A DNA stretch of 64,000 nucleotides from Flavobacteriaceae bacterium (GCA_028284005.1 JANQSO010000011.1:1-64000); one strand, 5' to 3'. Positions 27,577-37,165 are shown, numbered from the stretch's first letter. Made by a program: numbers and translations. Notes: generated from the letters alone by a model not told the origin.

Positions 27577-28140
27577 ATGATACTATCAAAATCAAATTAC
27601 ACCCGAGGCATACTCCAAATTGTGCTTGTTATCCTTATGTTTACTTCTAACCATGCTTTAAGTCAACAAGATAATACCTTAGAGTCTCATGAGAATAGCA
27701 TAGCTTCCATTTTTGATGATGTTTGGTTGCCTTTTATGGAATCCTATAGAGATGCAGATATACAAAAGTTCAAATCCATCCATGCAAAAGATCTAGCGAG
27801 AGTTTCTATCGACAAGAATACCATCCAATCCTTGTCTAATTACGTTCCGGAAATGGAAGGGGTTTTTCAAAAGTTAAAAGGGATGGGACGACAAATGGAT
27901 ATCAGGTTTTCCATATTATCTTCAGCCGTCGATGAAACCAAGGCATATCAAACAGGATATTATTGCTTTAGCACAAGAGCGTCGGAGTCCGACTCATTTC
28001 AACCTCATGGCTATGGATTTTTCAATGTCCTCTTGATTAAGGAAGATGGCCAATGGAAAATTTCAACAGATGCAGATAAACAAGCCGATATCAGTGAAGC
28101 AGAATTTGCAGAATCAGGAACTATTTATAAGCTGGATTAA
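27577..28140 (+). CDS. Secreted SnoaL/NTF2-like (DUF4440-type) protein
   Basis: The 187-residue product has an N-terminal signal region (QIVLVILMFTSNHALSQ). It then has a domain shaped like a cone-fold NTF2 superfamily member: DVWLPFMESYRDADIQKFKSIHAKDLARV at the start, then YQTGYYCFSTRASES and GYGFFNVLLIKEDGQWKISTDAD at the end. G-x-W-K-I is the usual last strand. Such proteins may be enzymes or binding proteins; no catalytic residues are evident. It stands alone, and a bidirectional hairpin at 28156-28190 follows. Confidence 0.6.
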   Translation: MILSKSNYTRGILQIVLVILMFTSNHALSQQDNTLESHENSIASIFDDVWLPFMESYRDADIQKFKSIHAKDLARVSIDKNTIQSLSNYVPEMEGVFQKLKGMGRQMDIRFSILSSAVDETKAYQTGYYCFSTRASESDSFQPHGYGFFNVLLIKEDGQWKISTDADKQADISEAEFAESGTIYKLD

Positions 28141-28155
28141 AAGTGTTAGTCAAAA

Positions 28156-28190
28156 CAAAAAAAGCTCATTAATCTAAGACTAATGAGCTC
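28156..28190 (-). terminator. Rho-independent terminator between convergent genes
   Basis: AGCTCATTA at 28163-28171 pairs with TAATGAGCT at 28181-28189 over a 9-base loop. On the minus strand the stem is followed by a run of seven T, so it best serves the large lipoprotein gene ending at 28322; on the plus strand the T tract is poor. Confidence 0.65.
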
Positions 28191-28321
28191 TTCAATATAC
28201 CTGATCTCTTAAACCTCTTACCTACAACAGCAATACAGTTTCACTCTCATTCATAGGTGATTTTCTTTCTTTTAGGAGAATATCCATTGTGAAGATACTC
28301 AAGCCGACTGTTTATTATTCA

Positions 28322-30253
28322 TTAATTTATCTGAAAATACGCACTGGTATCTACAGCCGATGGCGGATCTGAATGAACTTGAAATATGGCATCATTGAAA
28401 TCCTTATCTCCATTGGGGACCGTAATATCTTCAAAGCTGATCACTATTGCATCACAACTTGTTTCATAAAATATAAGGCTTTGCTGTTGTTGATTATTAT
28501 TTAATATTTGATCCATATACTGGGTGTAATGTCCTTCTGTGATCTCTCCATTGCGCCATCCATCTGCAATGATAAAAAACCCAATCTTAGTACCTGCTTC
28601 GAACTCGCCCAGTAACTTCATCGTATTACCTTTTATAAGCTCACCCCCGGAGCCTTGAGCAGAACAATTAGGGAAGACTATTATTTTTTCCAGATCATCC
28701 ACTGTTTGAGGTGGGTCACTGGCATTATAGGCATAATAGCCTAAAATATTCTTATATCCGGCACCTTCATTAAGGAACGTTATTTTTACTTCTGCATTTT
28801 GAGTAATATGGATGTTCTTAGCGGGATGAGCAAAATACTCGGGATGTGCTTCTATTGCATTTTGTCGTTCAGGCAATACTACCTCAAAAAGTGTTGGTAA
28901 TAATGTTTCACAAACAACCTCATCCGGTTCCATTGTAATAGGTGTCCCAATTTCGTTATATGGTGAAATAGTGATATATGGTGCTCGCTCTTGCTTATAG
29001 AGAATGTCAAACCCACCTAATCCTTTGCAAACAAATATCCAATCATTTTGGGCTGTTACATAATTTACAGAAGCTGGTTGTTCCGCCTTATCCCAAACAA
29101 ACATAGGATTAATTTCTTCTCCACTTGACACATGGTCTCCAATTGCTATTCCGTCTGCACCATTAGCAATGTACATATAGTCTTCATCCAGAGTAACCCC
29201 ATTAGTATTACCCTCGAGAAGCATGGTGCCACTTGAAATATTGGTTTGCATACCCGTGGCAATATCAAATGCCTTAAGCCCTTCCCGGGCCATTGCCACA
29301 TACACCCTATCATCATTAAAAGGATCTAAATGAAGTGTGTTTTTTCCTCGATTTGCTTCATTTACATTGGTATGAGTAATATTTCCCAGCGGCCATTCAT
29401 TTTCCAAAGATTGTTCATTTACTATTCCGGTTTTAATCTGTGCTGAAGCGCCGGTAACCAAACTAATATATGTAGTATTGTTTTCCGGGCCTATTACATC
29501 TACATATTTGCAGTTACTGTAAGGATCGACACTAACGACTTCCAAACTATTCTTATCTAAAAAGAAGGTCCCTCCAAATGTTTTTCCTGCAGAAACTATA
29601 AGAAAATCATTGGTAATTGCTATTCCATTCGCCGAAGCAGAAATTCCTCCTGCTAGACTATTGGAGAGGTTAATTCTGTCCACCTGCTGAGTATCTACAT
29701 TAATTTTATAGACTGTTGCTCCGTGATTTTTATGTGATGCAGCCAGCCATACTATACTGGAATTTTCCACAGTAATCGCATTAATATCTGCCAGTAAAAA
29801 ATCTACTTGCATATCTATAAACGGATTGGCAGGATCATTTATATCAATAATTTCAAGCGAACCTCGGTGAATGTCACCTTGTTTGTTGTAACTTATATAG
29901 GCTCTTGAGCCCACAATATTACAATGAGTAGCGCTAAGTGTATATCCGTCTACAACAGGAGAACTAACATTTGCTACCCATGTCCAATAATACTCTTGCT
30001 GATTTCGCAGCTGTGCTTGACTTACTTCTCTGCCATTTTCATCTATAAGCCTGTCTCTTCTTACTTCAGGCAATATACTTCTGTTTATAAGTGTTGTCCT
30101 TCCGGAAGTAGAGCTTTGTCTAAATATTACTTCGTTATCTTGCCCTGATAACTCCTCAAACCCTTCTGAAATGGCAACTTCCAATTCATCATTAGAACAG
30201 CCTTGAGCTACAAACAAAGTGCTCACAATTAAAATAATTATCCTTTTTTTCAT
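28322..30253 (-). CDS. Large lipoprotein with LVIVD-like propeller and DUF4114 domain
   Basis: The 643-residue product has a lipoprotein signal (MKKRIIILIVSTLFVAQGC, lipobox AQGC). Residues 90 to about 420 contain repeated units such as GSLEIIDINDPANPFI, GLKAFDIATGMQ and GGFDILYKQ, which look like LVIVD-type beta-propeller blades. The last 150 residues include KIGFFIIADGWRNGEI and ISFEDITVPNGDKDFNDAIFQV, the hallmark of DUF4114 (acidic, probably Ca2+-binding). It is likely a surface-exposed adhesin or binding protein. Solitary on its strand. Confidence 0.8.
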   Translation of the reverse strand: MKKRIIILIVSTLFVAQGCSNDELEVAISEGFEELSGQDNEVIFRQSSTSGRTTLINRSILPEVRRDRLIDENGREVSQAQLRNQQEYYWTWVANVSSPVVDGYTLSATHCNIVGSRAYISYNKQGDIHRGSLEIIDINDPANPFIDMQVDFLLADINAITVENSSIVWLAASHKNHGATVYKINVDTQQVDRINLSNSLAGGISASANGIAITNDFLIVSAGKTFGGTFFLDKNSLEVVSVDPYSNCKYVDVIGPENNTTYISLVTGASAQIKTGIVNEQSLENEWPLGNITHTNVNEANRGKNTLHLDPFNDDRVYVAMAREGLKAFDIATGMQTNISSGTMLLEGNTNGVTLDEDYMYIANGADGIAIGDHVSSGEEINPMFVWDKAEQPASVNYVTAQNDWIFVCKGLGGFDILYKQERAPYITISPYNEIGTPITMEPDEVVCETLLPTLFEVVLPERQNAIEAHPEYFAHPAKNIHITQNAEVKITFLNEGAGYKNILGYYAYNASDPPQTVDDLEKIIVFPNCSAQGSGGELIKGNTMKLLGEFEAGTKIGFFIIADGWRNGEITEGHYTQYMDQILNNNQQQQSLIFYETSCDAIVISFEDITVPNGDKDFNDAIFQVHSDPPSAVDTSAYFQIN

Positions 30254-30649
30254 AATTGGAATCTTTAATATTTCGAGACGAAAGTATGATTTGATCTATA
30301 CCAAAATGTATTTTTTAGCCGGATGGCACTTTGCTAAAGACGAATAGACAAAAATGACCGATGAAGATATTTGGGTAAGACAAAAAAAGTATCCCTCCGC
30401 TAAAGCTAAGGCGTACAAGGCCTCTCTGCCTCTGGTAGAAAAGCTTCTCATAAGTTATTGGTCTACCTTCTTATACTCTTACTATATTTAGCTTAAATTG
30501 GGACGCTTATAATGATTCAACTAACTCGATTAGAACACTTTATTCAACCTCAAATGGTATTTTTAGTTTCCCAAAAACATCTCAGAACAATTACAAACAT
30601 TGGACTAATTTTGTTACATTATCAATTTTAGAATCAGAAACCCTTACTA
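30254..30649. other. Intergenic stretch with a degenerate copy of the dispersed repeat
   Basis: No coding sequence is supported here. Bases 30380-30465 hold a scrambled relative of the repeat found at 33873 and 37166. It includes an A-rich lead, CTCCGCTAAAGCTAAGGCG (reverse-oriented AGCTTTAGC module), the decayed palindrome TCTGCC-TCT-GGTAGA at 30425-30439, and AAGCTTCTCAT followed by TTGGTCTA. The rest is AT-rich and holds nothing I can name. Confidence 0.6.
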
Positions 30650-31843
30650 TTATTCTCCAATAATTGCATTTACAGCTCTTCTTGCCGATCGTGCAGCTGT
30701 ATGGACACTGCTCCAATCATCTCCAGTTGTATAGGCATCGCCTGCAAAATAGAGTTTATCATTAACAGATTCTCCCAAAGTTCTTACCAATTGCCAATCT
30801 TCCTGGTCTCGCACATAAGCAGCTTGTGCATAAGGTTCAGCACTCCAATTTTGCACAACATGGTCTATATAGGAATTGCTTGCTAGATTATTCCCAAAAA
30901 TTGTGTCTAGTTCATTTAAAATATAATCGCGTTGAGCATCGTCCGTAAGATTTTGATATTGTTCTGCTTGAAGACCAACCGAAAATAATCCTAAAATATT
31001 ATCTGAAGTATTTTGTGCATAGGCGGCATCGTAGTAAATGCGCTGACCTTCTGCAGTCTCGCTATCGGACAATGCTAAATATGCCCCATAAAACTTGGAA
31101 GAAAATTTAAAAAATGCTTTAAAGCCACTCCAAACCACCACCTCATTTATAGCTTGCTGCTTACCACTTGGTAAAGCTGGAGTGAACGTAATATTACCAT
31201 TTTGCAATATTTTAACTGGAACTGTTATAATAATCCTATCTGCTGTGTAAGTTTGGCCACCAGAGGTAGTCACCACAGCCTGGTCCGAAGTATAATCTAT
31301 TGCAGTGACAGGCTTATTATAAATAATGTTGTTTTGGACACTTGGCAACAAATAAGCCTCAAAAAAGCCGAGCCAGCTCGAACCTATAAATTTTAAATCG
31401 CCTCCAATTCCTGAAGCCTCAACGGTTGTATTTGAAAGCATACTTCCATCCCAATATTGTACTAAATCCGAATTGTCATAGCCTTGCGTTTGCGTGGTAA
31501 TATTTACCGAAGAGTCGTTCACTATTTCTGGTAAAATTGAATTCGCCACATGAATCCATTCGCCTCCCATGGAAATTGGAAAATCTGAAAACGACGTATT
31601 GTGCTTAATACGTCCTCCATATGTGTTACTTGCCTCTAAAATTTGAAAGTTTATACCTTGTTGTGCCAATAAATGCCCTGCTGCCATTCCTGCTGGTCCA
31701 GCACCAATAATAATTACTGATTCTGGTGAACCATTATTAGAGTTAGGGCTATTATCGGAGCTGCTACAGGAAGTTATTATAGTTTGAAAAGGCATCGAAA
31801 CACCTAATATTCCACATAGTTTTACAAATTCTTTTCTAGTCAT
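30650..31843 (-). CDS. Flavin monoamine oxidase family protein, lipoprotein-anchored
   Basis: The 397-residue product begins with a twin-arginine-like or lipoprotein leader (MTRKEFVKLCGILGVSMPFQ then TSC). It then has the FAD-binding VIIIGAGPAGMAAGHLLAQQG, ILEASNTYGGRI, and GGEWIHV where the substrate-binding aromatic cage starts. KLYFAGDAYTTGDDWSSVHTAARSAR sits at the C-terminus. These are the motifs of the amine oxidase/phytoene desaturase group. The covalent-FAD Cys of eukaryotic MAO is not expected here. It follows a truncated hydrolase and an AraC-type regulator on the same strand. Confidence 0.85.
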   Translation of the reverse strand: MTRKEFVKLCGILGVSMPFQTIITSCSSSDNSPNSNNGSPESVIIIGAGPAGMAAGHLLAQQGINFQILEASNTYGGRIKHNTSFSDFPISMGGEWIHVANSILPEIVNDSSVNITTQTQGYDNSDLVQYWDGSMLSNTTVEASGIGGDLKFIGSSWLGFFEAYLLPSVQNNIIYNKPVTAIDYTSDQAVVTTSGGQTYTADRIIITVPVKILQNGNITFTPALPSGKQQAINEVVVWSGFKAFFKFSSKFYGAYLALSDSETAEGQRIYYDAAYAQNTSDNILGLFSVGLQAEQYQNLTDDAQRDYILNELDTIFGNNLASNSYIDHVVQNWSAEPYAQAAYVRDQEDWQLVRTLGESVNDKLYFAGDAYTTGDDWSSVHTAARSARRAVNAIIGE

Positions 31844-31871
31844 TTCTTTAAATTATTTAAAAGTATATTTA

Positions 31872-32363
31872 TTAAAATTCAATTCTATAACCTATTGCTG
31901 GGATAATTCCAGTTTGCCTATCAGATTCAATACTTTCGGTAATACCATTCGTGTAATTTGAAGAAATTTCATTCTCTGAGCCAGCAATAGGGATGATGGT
32001 TCCATGATCACGTTGAACAAGTTGCAAAGTTGTTATTGTAGTTTGAGGAATCATTACCAATCCAGATACTTGTGTTGATGCTCCTTTGTATAATGAACTA
32101 TAGACAACTCTATAAATAGTTACATCATTTGTTGTAAACGCAGATACGTTTCCAATGTTTGCGCGATTGGAAGCAATTTCACTTGCTTTTAAACTTCCTG
32201 TTTGCTGATATGAAATCAATACACCACGTTCTGTTGAAGAGGGATTTGTGGTAACCAATGCCGTTGTATCATCATCACCAGAACACCCATTTAGTAAGGC
32301 TATAATTCCTAAAAAGAATAAGGTAAAAAAGTTATTCATTAGAAGCTGCCTTTTCATTTTCAT
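31872..32363 (-). pseudogene. Truncated secretory-lipase-like lipoprotein, probably a remnant
   Basis: From ATG 32363 the 163-residue product has a lipoprotein signal (lipobox LLNGC). It then has DVTIYRVVYSSLYKGAST-type sequence followed by GLVMIPQ and DHGTIIP. That order is the start of secreted alpha/beta hydrolases (secretory lipase type), which normally run for about 370 residues with a later G-x-S-x-G nucleophile; none of that is present. The last 15 residues, RQTGIIPAIGYRIEF, look instead like the final strand of an outer-membrane barrel. A deletion joining two unrelated genes would explain this. The frame opens at TTG 32411, but ATG 32363 gives the signal peptide. Confidence 0.5.
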
Positions 32364-32481
32364 AATGTTGAGATATGGTTTCTGTTTATGTAGACAAAAA
32401 TCTACATTCAAAAAGGGTACAGCGTACGAAAAAGCTTAAACTCTCGAAAGTCGGACGGATTTTTTATATTTTCAGGATCTG

Positions 32482-33735
32482 CTATGAAGCTTGTGCGTGC
32501 CTTCTTTTAAAGGCTGAAGGCGTCTCATTAGCGATTTTTTTAAATACGGCATTGAATGTGGATTTTGAATTGAAACCAGATTCCATAGCAATTCCCATAA
32601 TAGTGTAGTTCTTATATTCTTCATCCAGTAATTTTTCCTTTACCGAAGCGATACGATATGAATTAATGAACTCAAAAAAGTTCTTCTGCTCGTTTTCCTT
32701 TATGATTTGTGATAGATAACCACTACTAATGTTCAATCGCTCAGCAAGGTAATCGAGTGTGAGGTTAACGTCTTCGTAAACATTTTCATCCTTCAATAAC
32801 GCCTTTAATTGCTTATAATAATTTTGAGTATTTGGAGATAGTTTACCAGGTATAGAATCAATTTCTTCTGCTTCTTCTTTTATAGGAGCAATTTCAAACC
32901 ATCGGTATTGTAGTACTAGAAAATAGCCTATCCAGAATAACAAAATCATAAAACAAAGAGTCAATACCTCAAAAGTAATTTCACCACCATCCCAATCTCC
33001 TAAAACATACTGTATAAAACTAATGGTAGACAAAAACATCACCATTAGTAACACCATTAGAAAAATTTGAAGCCATCTCAAGCTTTTCCTATTGGTAGTT
33101 GAATAATTATCGTACAAGAAGTTCTGATACCTATTTACTCGTTTAAGGGCGATTGGCAACAATAGTATAGCGGCAAGAATGGTAAGAAACCAGCTTGTAA
33201 TCGCTACCAAATACTCATTGGCTTCACTGCGCTCTGCGCTTTCAGCAAAGAGGTATAAGGGAATATATAATAAAGCTAGTAGGACTTCAACAGCAATTAA
33301 AACAAAGCCTATTTTTTCAAAATTAGAAAGTTTGTGTTTTGGATTGATAAGAAATATCACGAAATAAAAAACCCCTACAGGAATGGTCGTTCTAATATAT
33401 ACAGGCAGGTAATGAATCCAATCAGGAAGAACATTTTCTAATTCCAGCCAATATATAAATTCATAGGCAAGAATAACACAAACACCTAATATCGAAATCG
33501 CCAAAAACTTGTTCGACATTGAATTGAGTGTTTTGTTAAACAACAGAATAGCAGCCAGCAAAAGTCCGTGAAGGCATGCCATTAGAATAAAACCTGAAAC
33601 AAAACCATCTATAGCAGAAACGTTTGCCATATAATAATCATCCTGTAACCAAAAAGCATTGAACGCATTAAAATCCAGACTAAAGTTTCTTAACGAAATA
33701 TAAAGCTCATTAATTTTCGAAATGAACATTCCCAT
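32482..33735 (-). CDS. Membrane-bound AraC-family transcriptional regulator
   Basis: The product is about 417 residues. Its N-terminal 230 residues hold seven to eight hydrophobic segments (GFILMACLHGLLLAAILLF, YIRTTIPVGVFYFVIFLI, LTILAAILLLPIAL, WLQIFLMVLLMVMFLSTI). A C-terminal AraC domain follows: LTLDYLAERLNISSGYLSQII and YTIMGIAMESGFNSKSTFNAVFKK, the two helix-turn-helix units. Bacteroidota have many such 7TM-AraC regulators that presumably sense a membrane or periplasmic signal directly. The frame starts at a TTG (33759); ATG 33735 is preferred. It precedes the hydrolase remnant and amine oxidase, which may be its targets. Confidence 0.87.
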   Translation of the reverse strand: MGMFISKINELYISLRNFSLDFNAFNAFWLQDDYYMANVSAIDGFVSGFILMACLHGLLLAAILLFNKTLNSMSNKFLAISILGVCVILAYEFIYWLELENVLPDWIHYLPVYIRTTIPVGVFYFVIFLINPKHKLSNFEKIGFVLIAVEVLLALLYIPLYLFAESAERSEANEYLVAITSWFLTILAAILLLPIALKRVNRYQNFLYDNYSTTNRKSLRWLQIFLMVLLMVMFLSTISFIQYVLGDWDGGEITFEVLTLCFMILLFWIGYFLVLQYRWFEIAPIKEEAEEIDSIPGKLSPNTQNYYKQLKALLKDENVYEDVNLTLDYLAERLNISSGYLSQIIKENEQKNFFEFINSYRIASVKEKLLDEEYKNYTIMGIAMESGFNSKSTFNAVFKKIANETPSAFKRRHAQAS

Positions 33736-33759
33736 ACTCAAAGATATGATTCTATGCAA

Positions 33760-34101
33760 ATATCTTGGAACTTTCTAGCCAATAAGCTATAAAAACAATA
33801 GCTGGATTAGAGGGTTTTTGTTCAAAAGAATCTTAACAAAAAAAGCACCCCTCCGCAAAAGCTTAGGCGTACAAAGCCTCTCCGCCTTTGGCGGACAAGC
33901 TTCTCATTGGTCTAATTTCTTAAACCACTTCGTTCGCCTTAGCTTTAGCAATGGCGAACAATCCACCATAGCTTTAGCGTAGGTGGACTCAACACAACAT
34001 TTTTATTATGCCATCTGGTGCGGCTCGAGCCTATTCGTTATAATTTTAAAAATTTAGGTTATTGTATTTTTTGAACAATAAAAGTACTTCCATTAAATAA
34101 A
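33760..34101. other. Intergenic stretch dominated by a dispersed repeat
   Basis: No gene is supported. Most of the stretch is the repeat copy at 33873-33998, preceded at 33835-33872 by A-rich sequence and CTCCGCAAAAGCTTAGGCG, a relative of the module at 30397. Bases 33999-34101 are AT-rich, with no promoter or RNA gene I can support. Confidence 0.6.
33873..33998. repeat. Dispersed palindromic repeat, copy B (126 bp)
   Basis: It differs from the copy at 37166-37291 at three positions in 126. Three successive hairpins occur: TCCGCC-TTT-GGCGGA (33881-33895), GTTCGCC/GGCGAAC with a 14-base loop, and TCCACC/GGTGGA with a 14-base loop. Both longer loops contain AGCTTTAGC. Confidence 0.85.
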
Positions 34102-34476
34102 CTACAGAGGGTCTCCTACTTTAACATCGCAACGATGCCCTGGCTGGCCATGGGCTGGATTTAGTTTGATATCCCCTGAATTGATTACAGGAGAGCCACT
34201 TTGTGTATTATTACTACCCTTTGCGGGTACTGAATCTAAAGGAGCTCCTACTGGAATATCACATCGATGCCCAGGCTGACCATGCGCCGGATTTAATGCT
34301 ATTTCTCCTTTTGAATCTGAAGAGTTCTCTGTAGAAAGTTTTGGTGTGGTACTGGTTGAAGTCTCGGTAGTAGATTCTTTCTTTTTGGATTCTTCTTTAC
34401 AAGAACCTGTTACACCTAAAGTTAATAATATCAGTATTACTGTTATTTTTCTAATTGCAAAAATTAAAGCTTTCAT
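34102..34476 (-). CDS. Small lipoprotein with tandem HGQPGHRCD motif
   Basis: The product is about 124 residues (ATG 34476 preferred; ATG 34482 also possible). It has a lipoprotein signal with lipobox TGSC, then a low-complexity Ser/Thr/Lys/Glu linker, then two copies of LNPAHGQPGHRCD followed by x-x-V-G-x-P-L. The copies are separated by a Ser/Asn-rich spacer, and the second closes the protein. Each copy has two His and one Cys in a nine-residue window, so metal binding is plausible but not shown. I recall similar short C-terminal peptides in other Flavobacteriia without a function. It stands alone between repeats B and C. Confidence 0.75.
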   Translation of the reverse strand: MKALIFAIRKITVILILLTLGVTGSCKEESKKKESTTETSTSTTPKLSTENSSDSKGEIALNPAHGQPGHRCDIPVGAPLDSVPAKGSNNTQSGSPVINSGDIKLNPAHGQPGHRCDVKVGDPL

Positions 34477-34546
34477 AGTCATTATTTTATATGAGAATTC
34501 ATAAAGCTACGAAATTCCTTATTAGGAAATGAATTGATGACTTAAA

Positions 34547-34590
34547 ACAAAAAAAGCCTCTCCGCCTCTGGCGGACAAGCTTCTCATTGG
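34547..34590 (-). terminator. Dispersed repeat, copy C, acting as a rho-independent terminator
   Basis: Directly after the stop of the leucine-rich gene, the minus strand reads AAGCTTGTCCGCC-AGA-GGCGGAGAGGCTT followed by seven T. That is a 13-position stem with one mismatch and one wobble pair. The core TCCGCC-TCT-GGCGGA lies at 34561-34575. It is a short copy of the repeat at 37166, which also has the T run. Confidence 0.75.
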
Positions 34591-34591
34591 T

Positions 34592-37078
34592 CTATTTCTT
34601 AATGATCTTTTTAGTGACTACACCCATATCGGTCTGAATTTTTAAAAAGAAAATTCCGCTTTTTAGGTTGGATACATCTATTTGGTTAAAACTACTATTT
34701 ATGGCTAAAACTAATTTACCTAACAAGTCATAGATTTTCACGGATTTGATGTCAACAGATAAATTTCTTTCAATTGTTAAAACATTTTTTACTGGATTAG
34801 GATAAGTTGAAATTGAATGCAAAATCTCATCATTAACCCCTAACACACAAAACTCACTATAAGAGGTAGTTGCACTTATACACCAACCAACACTACTTTG
34901 GCAATTTGGTAAGCTATTAGCGTAGTTCACATCATCTACCTGTATACAGTTTAAATTGTAATTGTCAAAGGCAAACATTCGCTCCATGTTAGTATTGTTA
35001 TCATTTGCTATGTTTAGATATAATAAATTATTTGAGTAGCAATCTAATATTTCCAGATTTGAATTTTGTGATACATCTAAGGTCAATAAATTATTAGAAT
35101 CACAATCTAATCTTTGCAATTCTGTATTTTGAGATACATCTAAAGAAGTCAACTGATTTTCATGACACCTTAACAAAGTGAGCAATGGGTTTTGTGTAAT
35201 TAAACTAGTTAGTTGGTTATTCCAGCATGATAATTCTCTGAGGTTATAGTTTTGTGAGACATCCAGACTTGTCAATTGATTACCAGGGCAATGTATCTTA
35301 TTTAAGGAAGGGTTTTGAGAGACATCCAAACTTGTCAATTGATTATTCTCACAATATATTTCTTTAAGATTTGGGTTTTGAGTTATTAGACTTGTCAATT
35401 GATTATCCTCGCAGTTTAATGTAACAAGGTATGGGTTCTGAGAAATATCTAAGCTAGTCAATTGATTATTAGGGCAGTGCAATGTAACAAGATTTGTGTT
35501 ATGTGTAAGATCAATATTAGTGATGCTGTTTCTAGCAAATCCTAAGGATACTAATTCTGTATTTTGACTGACATCTAAACTCGTCATATCATAATTGTAA
35601 TCGCACCATAAAGCCCGAAGGGAGGTGAAATATTCGATGCCCTCCAAAGAGATAATATTTTTAAAATGAAGTTCTAAACCGATTACCATTTCTGCTTCAC
35701 TTTGCTCTATAACTCCATCCCCATTGAAATCTGCACTAACATCTCCTTGCCCGTCTCCATTTAAATCAACAGCTGGTGAAATTTCTGTCAGTAGAGCGTT
35801 TAAAAACTTTTGATCTGGAAAATTAATAATTGGTGTAAGAGTACAAACATTTTGATATTGAGTAATGGAGTCTTTACACCATCCTATATTATTACCTTGA
35901 TTACAAATGCGATTATTAGCATCATCTACATCATCAACCATAATACATTCTAAATTAGGATTGTCAAATGCCCACATTCGTTCCAAAATAGCGTTATTAT
36001 AATTTTTAACTTTTAAAAATTCTAATTGGTTATCCATACATAATAGAGTTCTAAGATGTATGTTGTTCAAGGCTGATAAATACGTTATTTGATTGGAAGC
36101 GCAATCAAGATATTGAAGATTTATAAATTTTTGAAGTCCTTCTAAAGATGAAATATTTCTGTTTTCTACAACTAGTCCTACAACAGCAGAAGCCTCACTT
36201 TCTTGTATCTCACCGTCATTATTGGAATCGGCATCTATATCACCTATCCCATCCTGATTAATATCTATACAATTTGTACTAACTAATGCATTTTTAAAAT
36301 TTACATCTGGAATATCAATAATAATTGACCCACAATTTTGACTATAAGTCGCAATATTATCTTTGCACCATGAGATAACAATGCCACCACAAAAATAAAA
36401 GTAAGTATTAGATACATCATCTACTTGTATGCACTCTAAATTAGGGTTATTTGTAGCATCAAATTCTTTCAAAATTGTTCCATTATTACCGTTTTGGATA
36501 TTTAATTTTACTAAATTATTGCGACTAACAGAAAGTTCTTCAAGATTTGGATATCCAGATACATCAAGCTCAATTAAATTGTTCCCATCTAAATATATTT
36601 CCTTAAGATTCTGATTCTGTGCAGTAAAACTGATTAGTTGGTTTTCCCTACTCCATACTTTTTCCAGCATAGGGTTCATAGAAACATCCAAATGTGTTAA
36701 AAGGTTATAATCACATCGTAAATTTTTAAGAGCTTGGTTTTGAGACAAATCTAATTCAGTAATTGAATTTCTCCAACAACGTAAAGTTTCAAGATTTGTA
36801 AAACTTTGTATTCCTTCTAAAGATTGTATTCTTTGGTTGTATGGAGGAAAAGTCCAATCACCAACAGATAAAGTTAACACAGCTTGTGCCTCTATAAGTT
36901 GAATTTCCCCATCATTATTAGTGTCAACATCTCCATCTAGAGATCCATCTCCATCAAAATCAGCAACAATATTGTTTACTAGTTTAAACTTAAAATTAGC
37001 ATCAGGAATATTTACAATTTGAGATTGTACATAAAAACCTATCAGTAAAAATATAAATAAGAGTAGTCCCTTTTTCAT
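34592..37078 (-). CDS. Secreted leucine-rich-repeat protein with EF-hand-like segments and T9SS sorting domain
   Basis: From ATG 37078 (a GTG at 37105 is less likely) the product is 828 residues. Signal peptide KKGLLLFIFLLIGFYVQSQ is followed by three modules, each opening with a P-D-x-N/K-F-x-x-x-L segment. Each then has an Asp-rich stretch such as DFDGDGSLDGDVDTNNDGEI resembling Ca2+-binding EF-hand/dockerin loops, then LRRs with the unit LTSLDVSQNPxLxxLxCxxNQ. The modules end in a Cys pair. A T9SS domain (STYPNPVKNVLTIE ... GVVTKKIIKK) closes the protein. Likely a surface adhesin. A related single-module protein lies at 62316. Confidence 0.88.
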   Translation of the reverse strand: MKKGLLLFIFLLIGFYVQSQIVNIPDANFKFKLVNNIVADFDGDGSLDGDVDTNNDGEIQLIEAQAVLTLSVGDWTFPPYNQRIQSLEGIQSFTNLETLRCWRNSITELDLSQNQALKNLRCDYNLLTHLDVSMNPMLEKVWSRENQLISFTAQNQNLKEIYLDGNNLIELDVSGYPNLEELSVSRNNLVKLNIQNGNNGTILKEFDATNNPNLECIQVDDVSNTYFYFCGGIVISWCKDNIATYSQNCGSIIIDIPDVNFKNALVSTNCIDINQDGIGDIDADSNNDGEIQESEASAVVGLVVENRNISSLEGLQKFINLQYLDCASNQITYLSALNNIHLRTLLCMDNQLEFLKVKNYNNAILERMWAFDNPNLECIMVDDVDDANNRICNQGNNIGWCKDSITQYQNVCTLTPIINFPDQKFLNALLTEISPAVDLNGDGQGDVSADFNGDGVIEQSEAEMVIGLELHFKNIISLEGIEYFTSLRALWCDYNYDMTSLDVSQNTELVSLGFARNSITNIDLTHNTNLVTLHCPNNQLTSLDISQNPYLVTLNCEDNQLTSLITQNPNLKEIYCENNQLTSLDVSQNPSLNKIHCPGNQLTSLDVSQNYNLRELSCWNNQLTSLITQNPLLTLLRCHENQLTSLDVSQNTELQRLDCDSNNLLTLDVSQNSNLEILDCYSNNLLYLNIANDNNTNMERMFAFDNYNLNCIQVDDVNYANSLPNCQSSVGWCISATTSYSEFCVLGVNDEILHSISTYPNPVKNVLTIERNLSVDIKSVKIYDLLGKLVLAINSSFNQIDVSNLKSGIFFLKIQTDMGVVTKKIIKK

Positions 37079-37165
37079 AAGACATAATTTTTTAAGAAGA
37101 GGCACAATGTAGACAACTGTTAAAGATACTTAAAAGTTGACAAAAAAGAATTCGGGGAAACAAAA

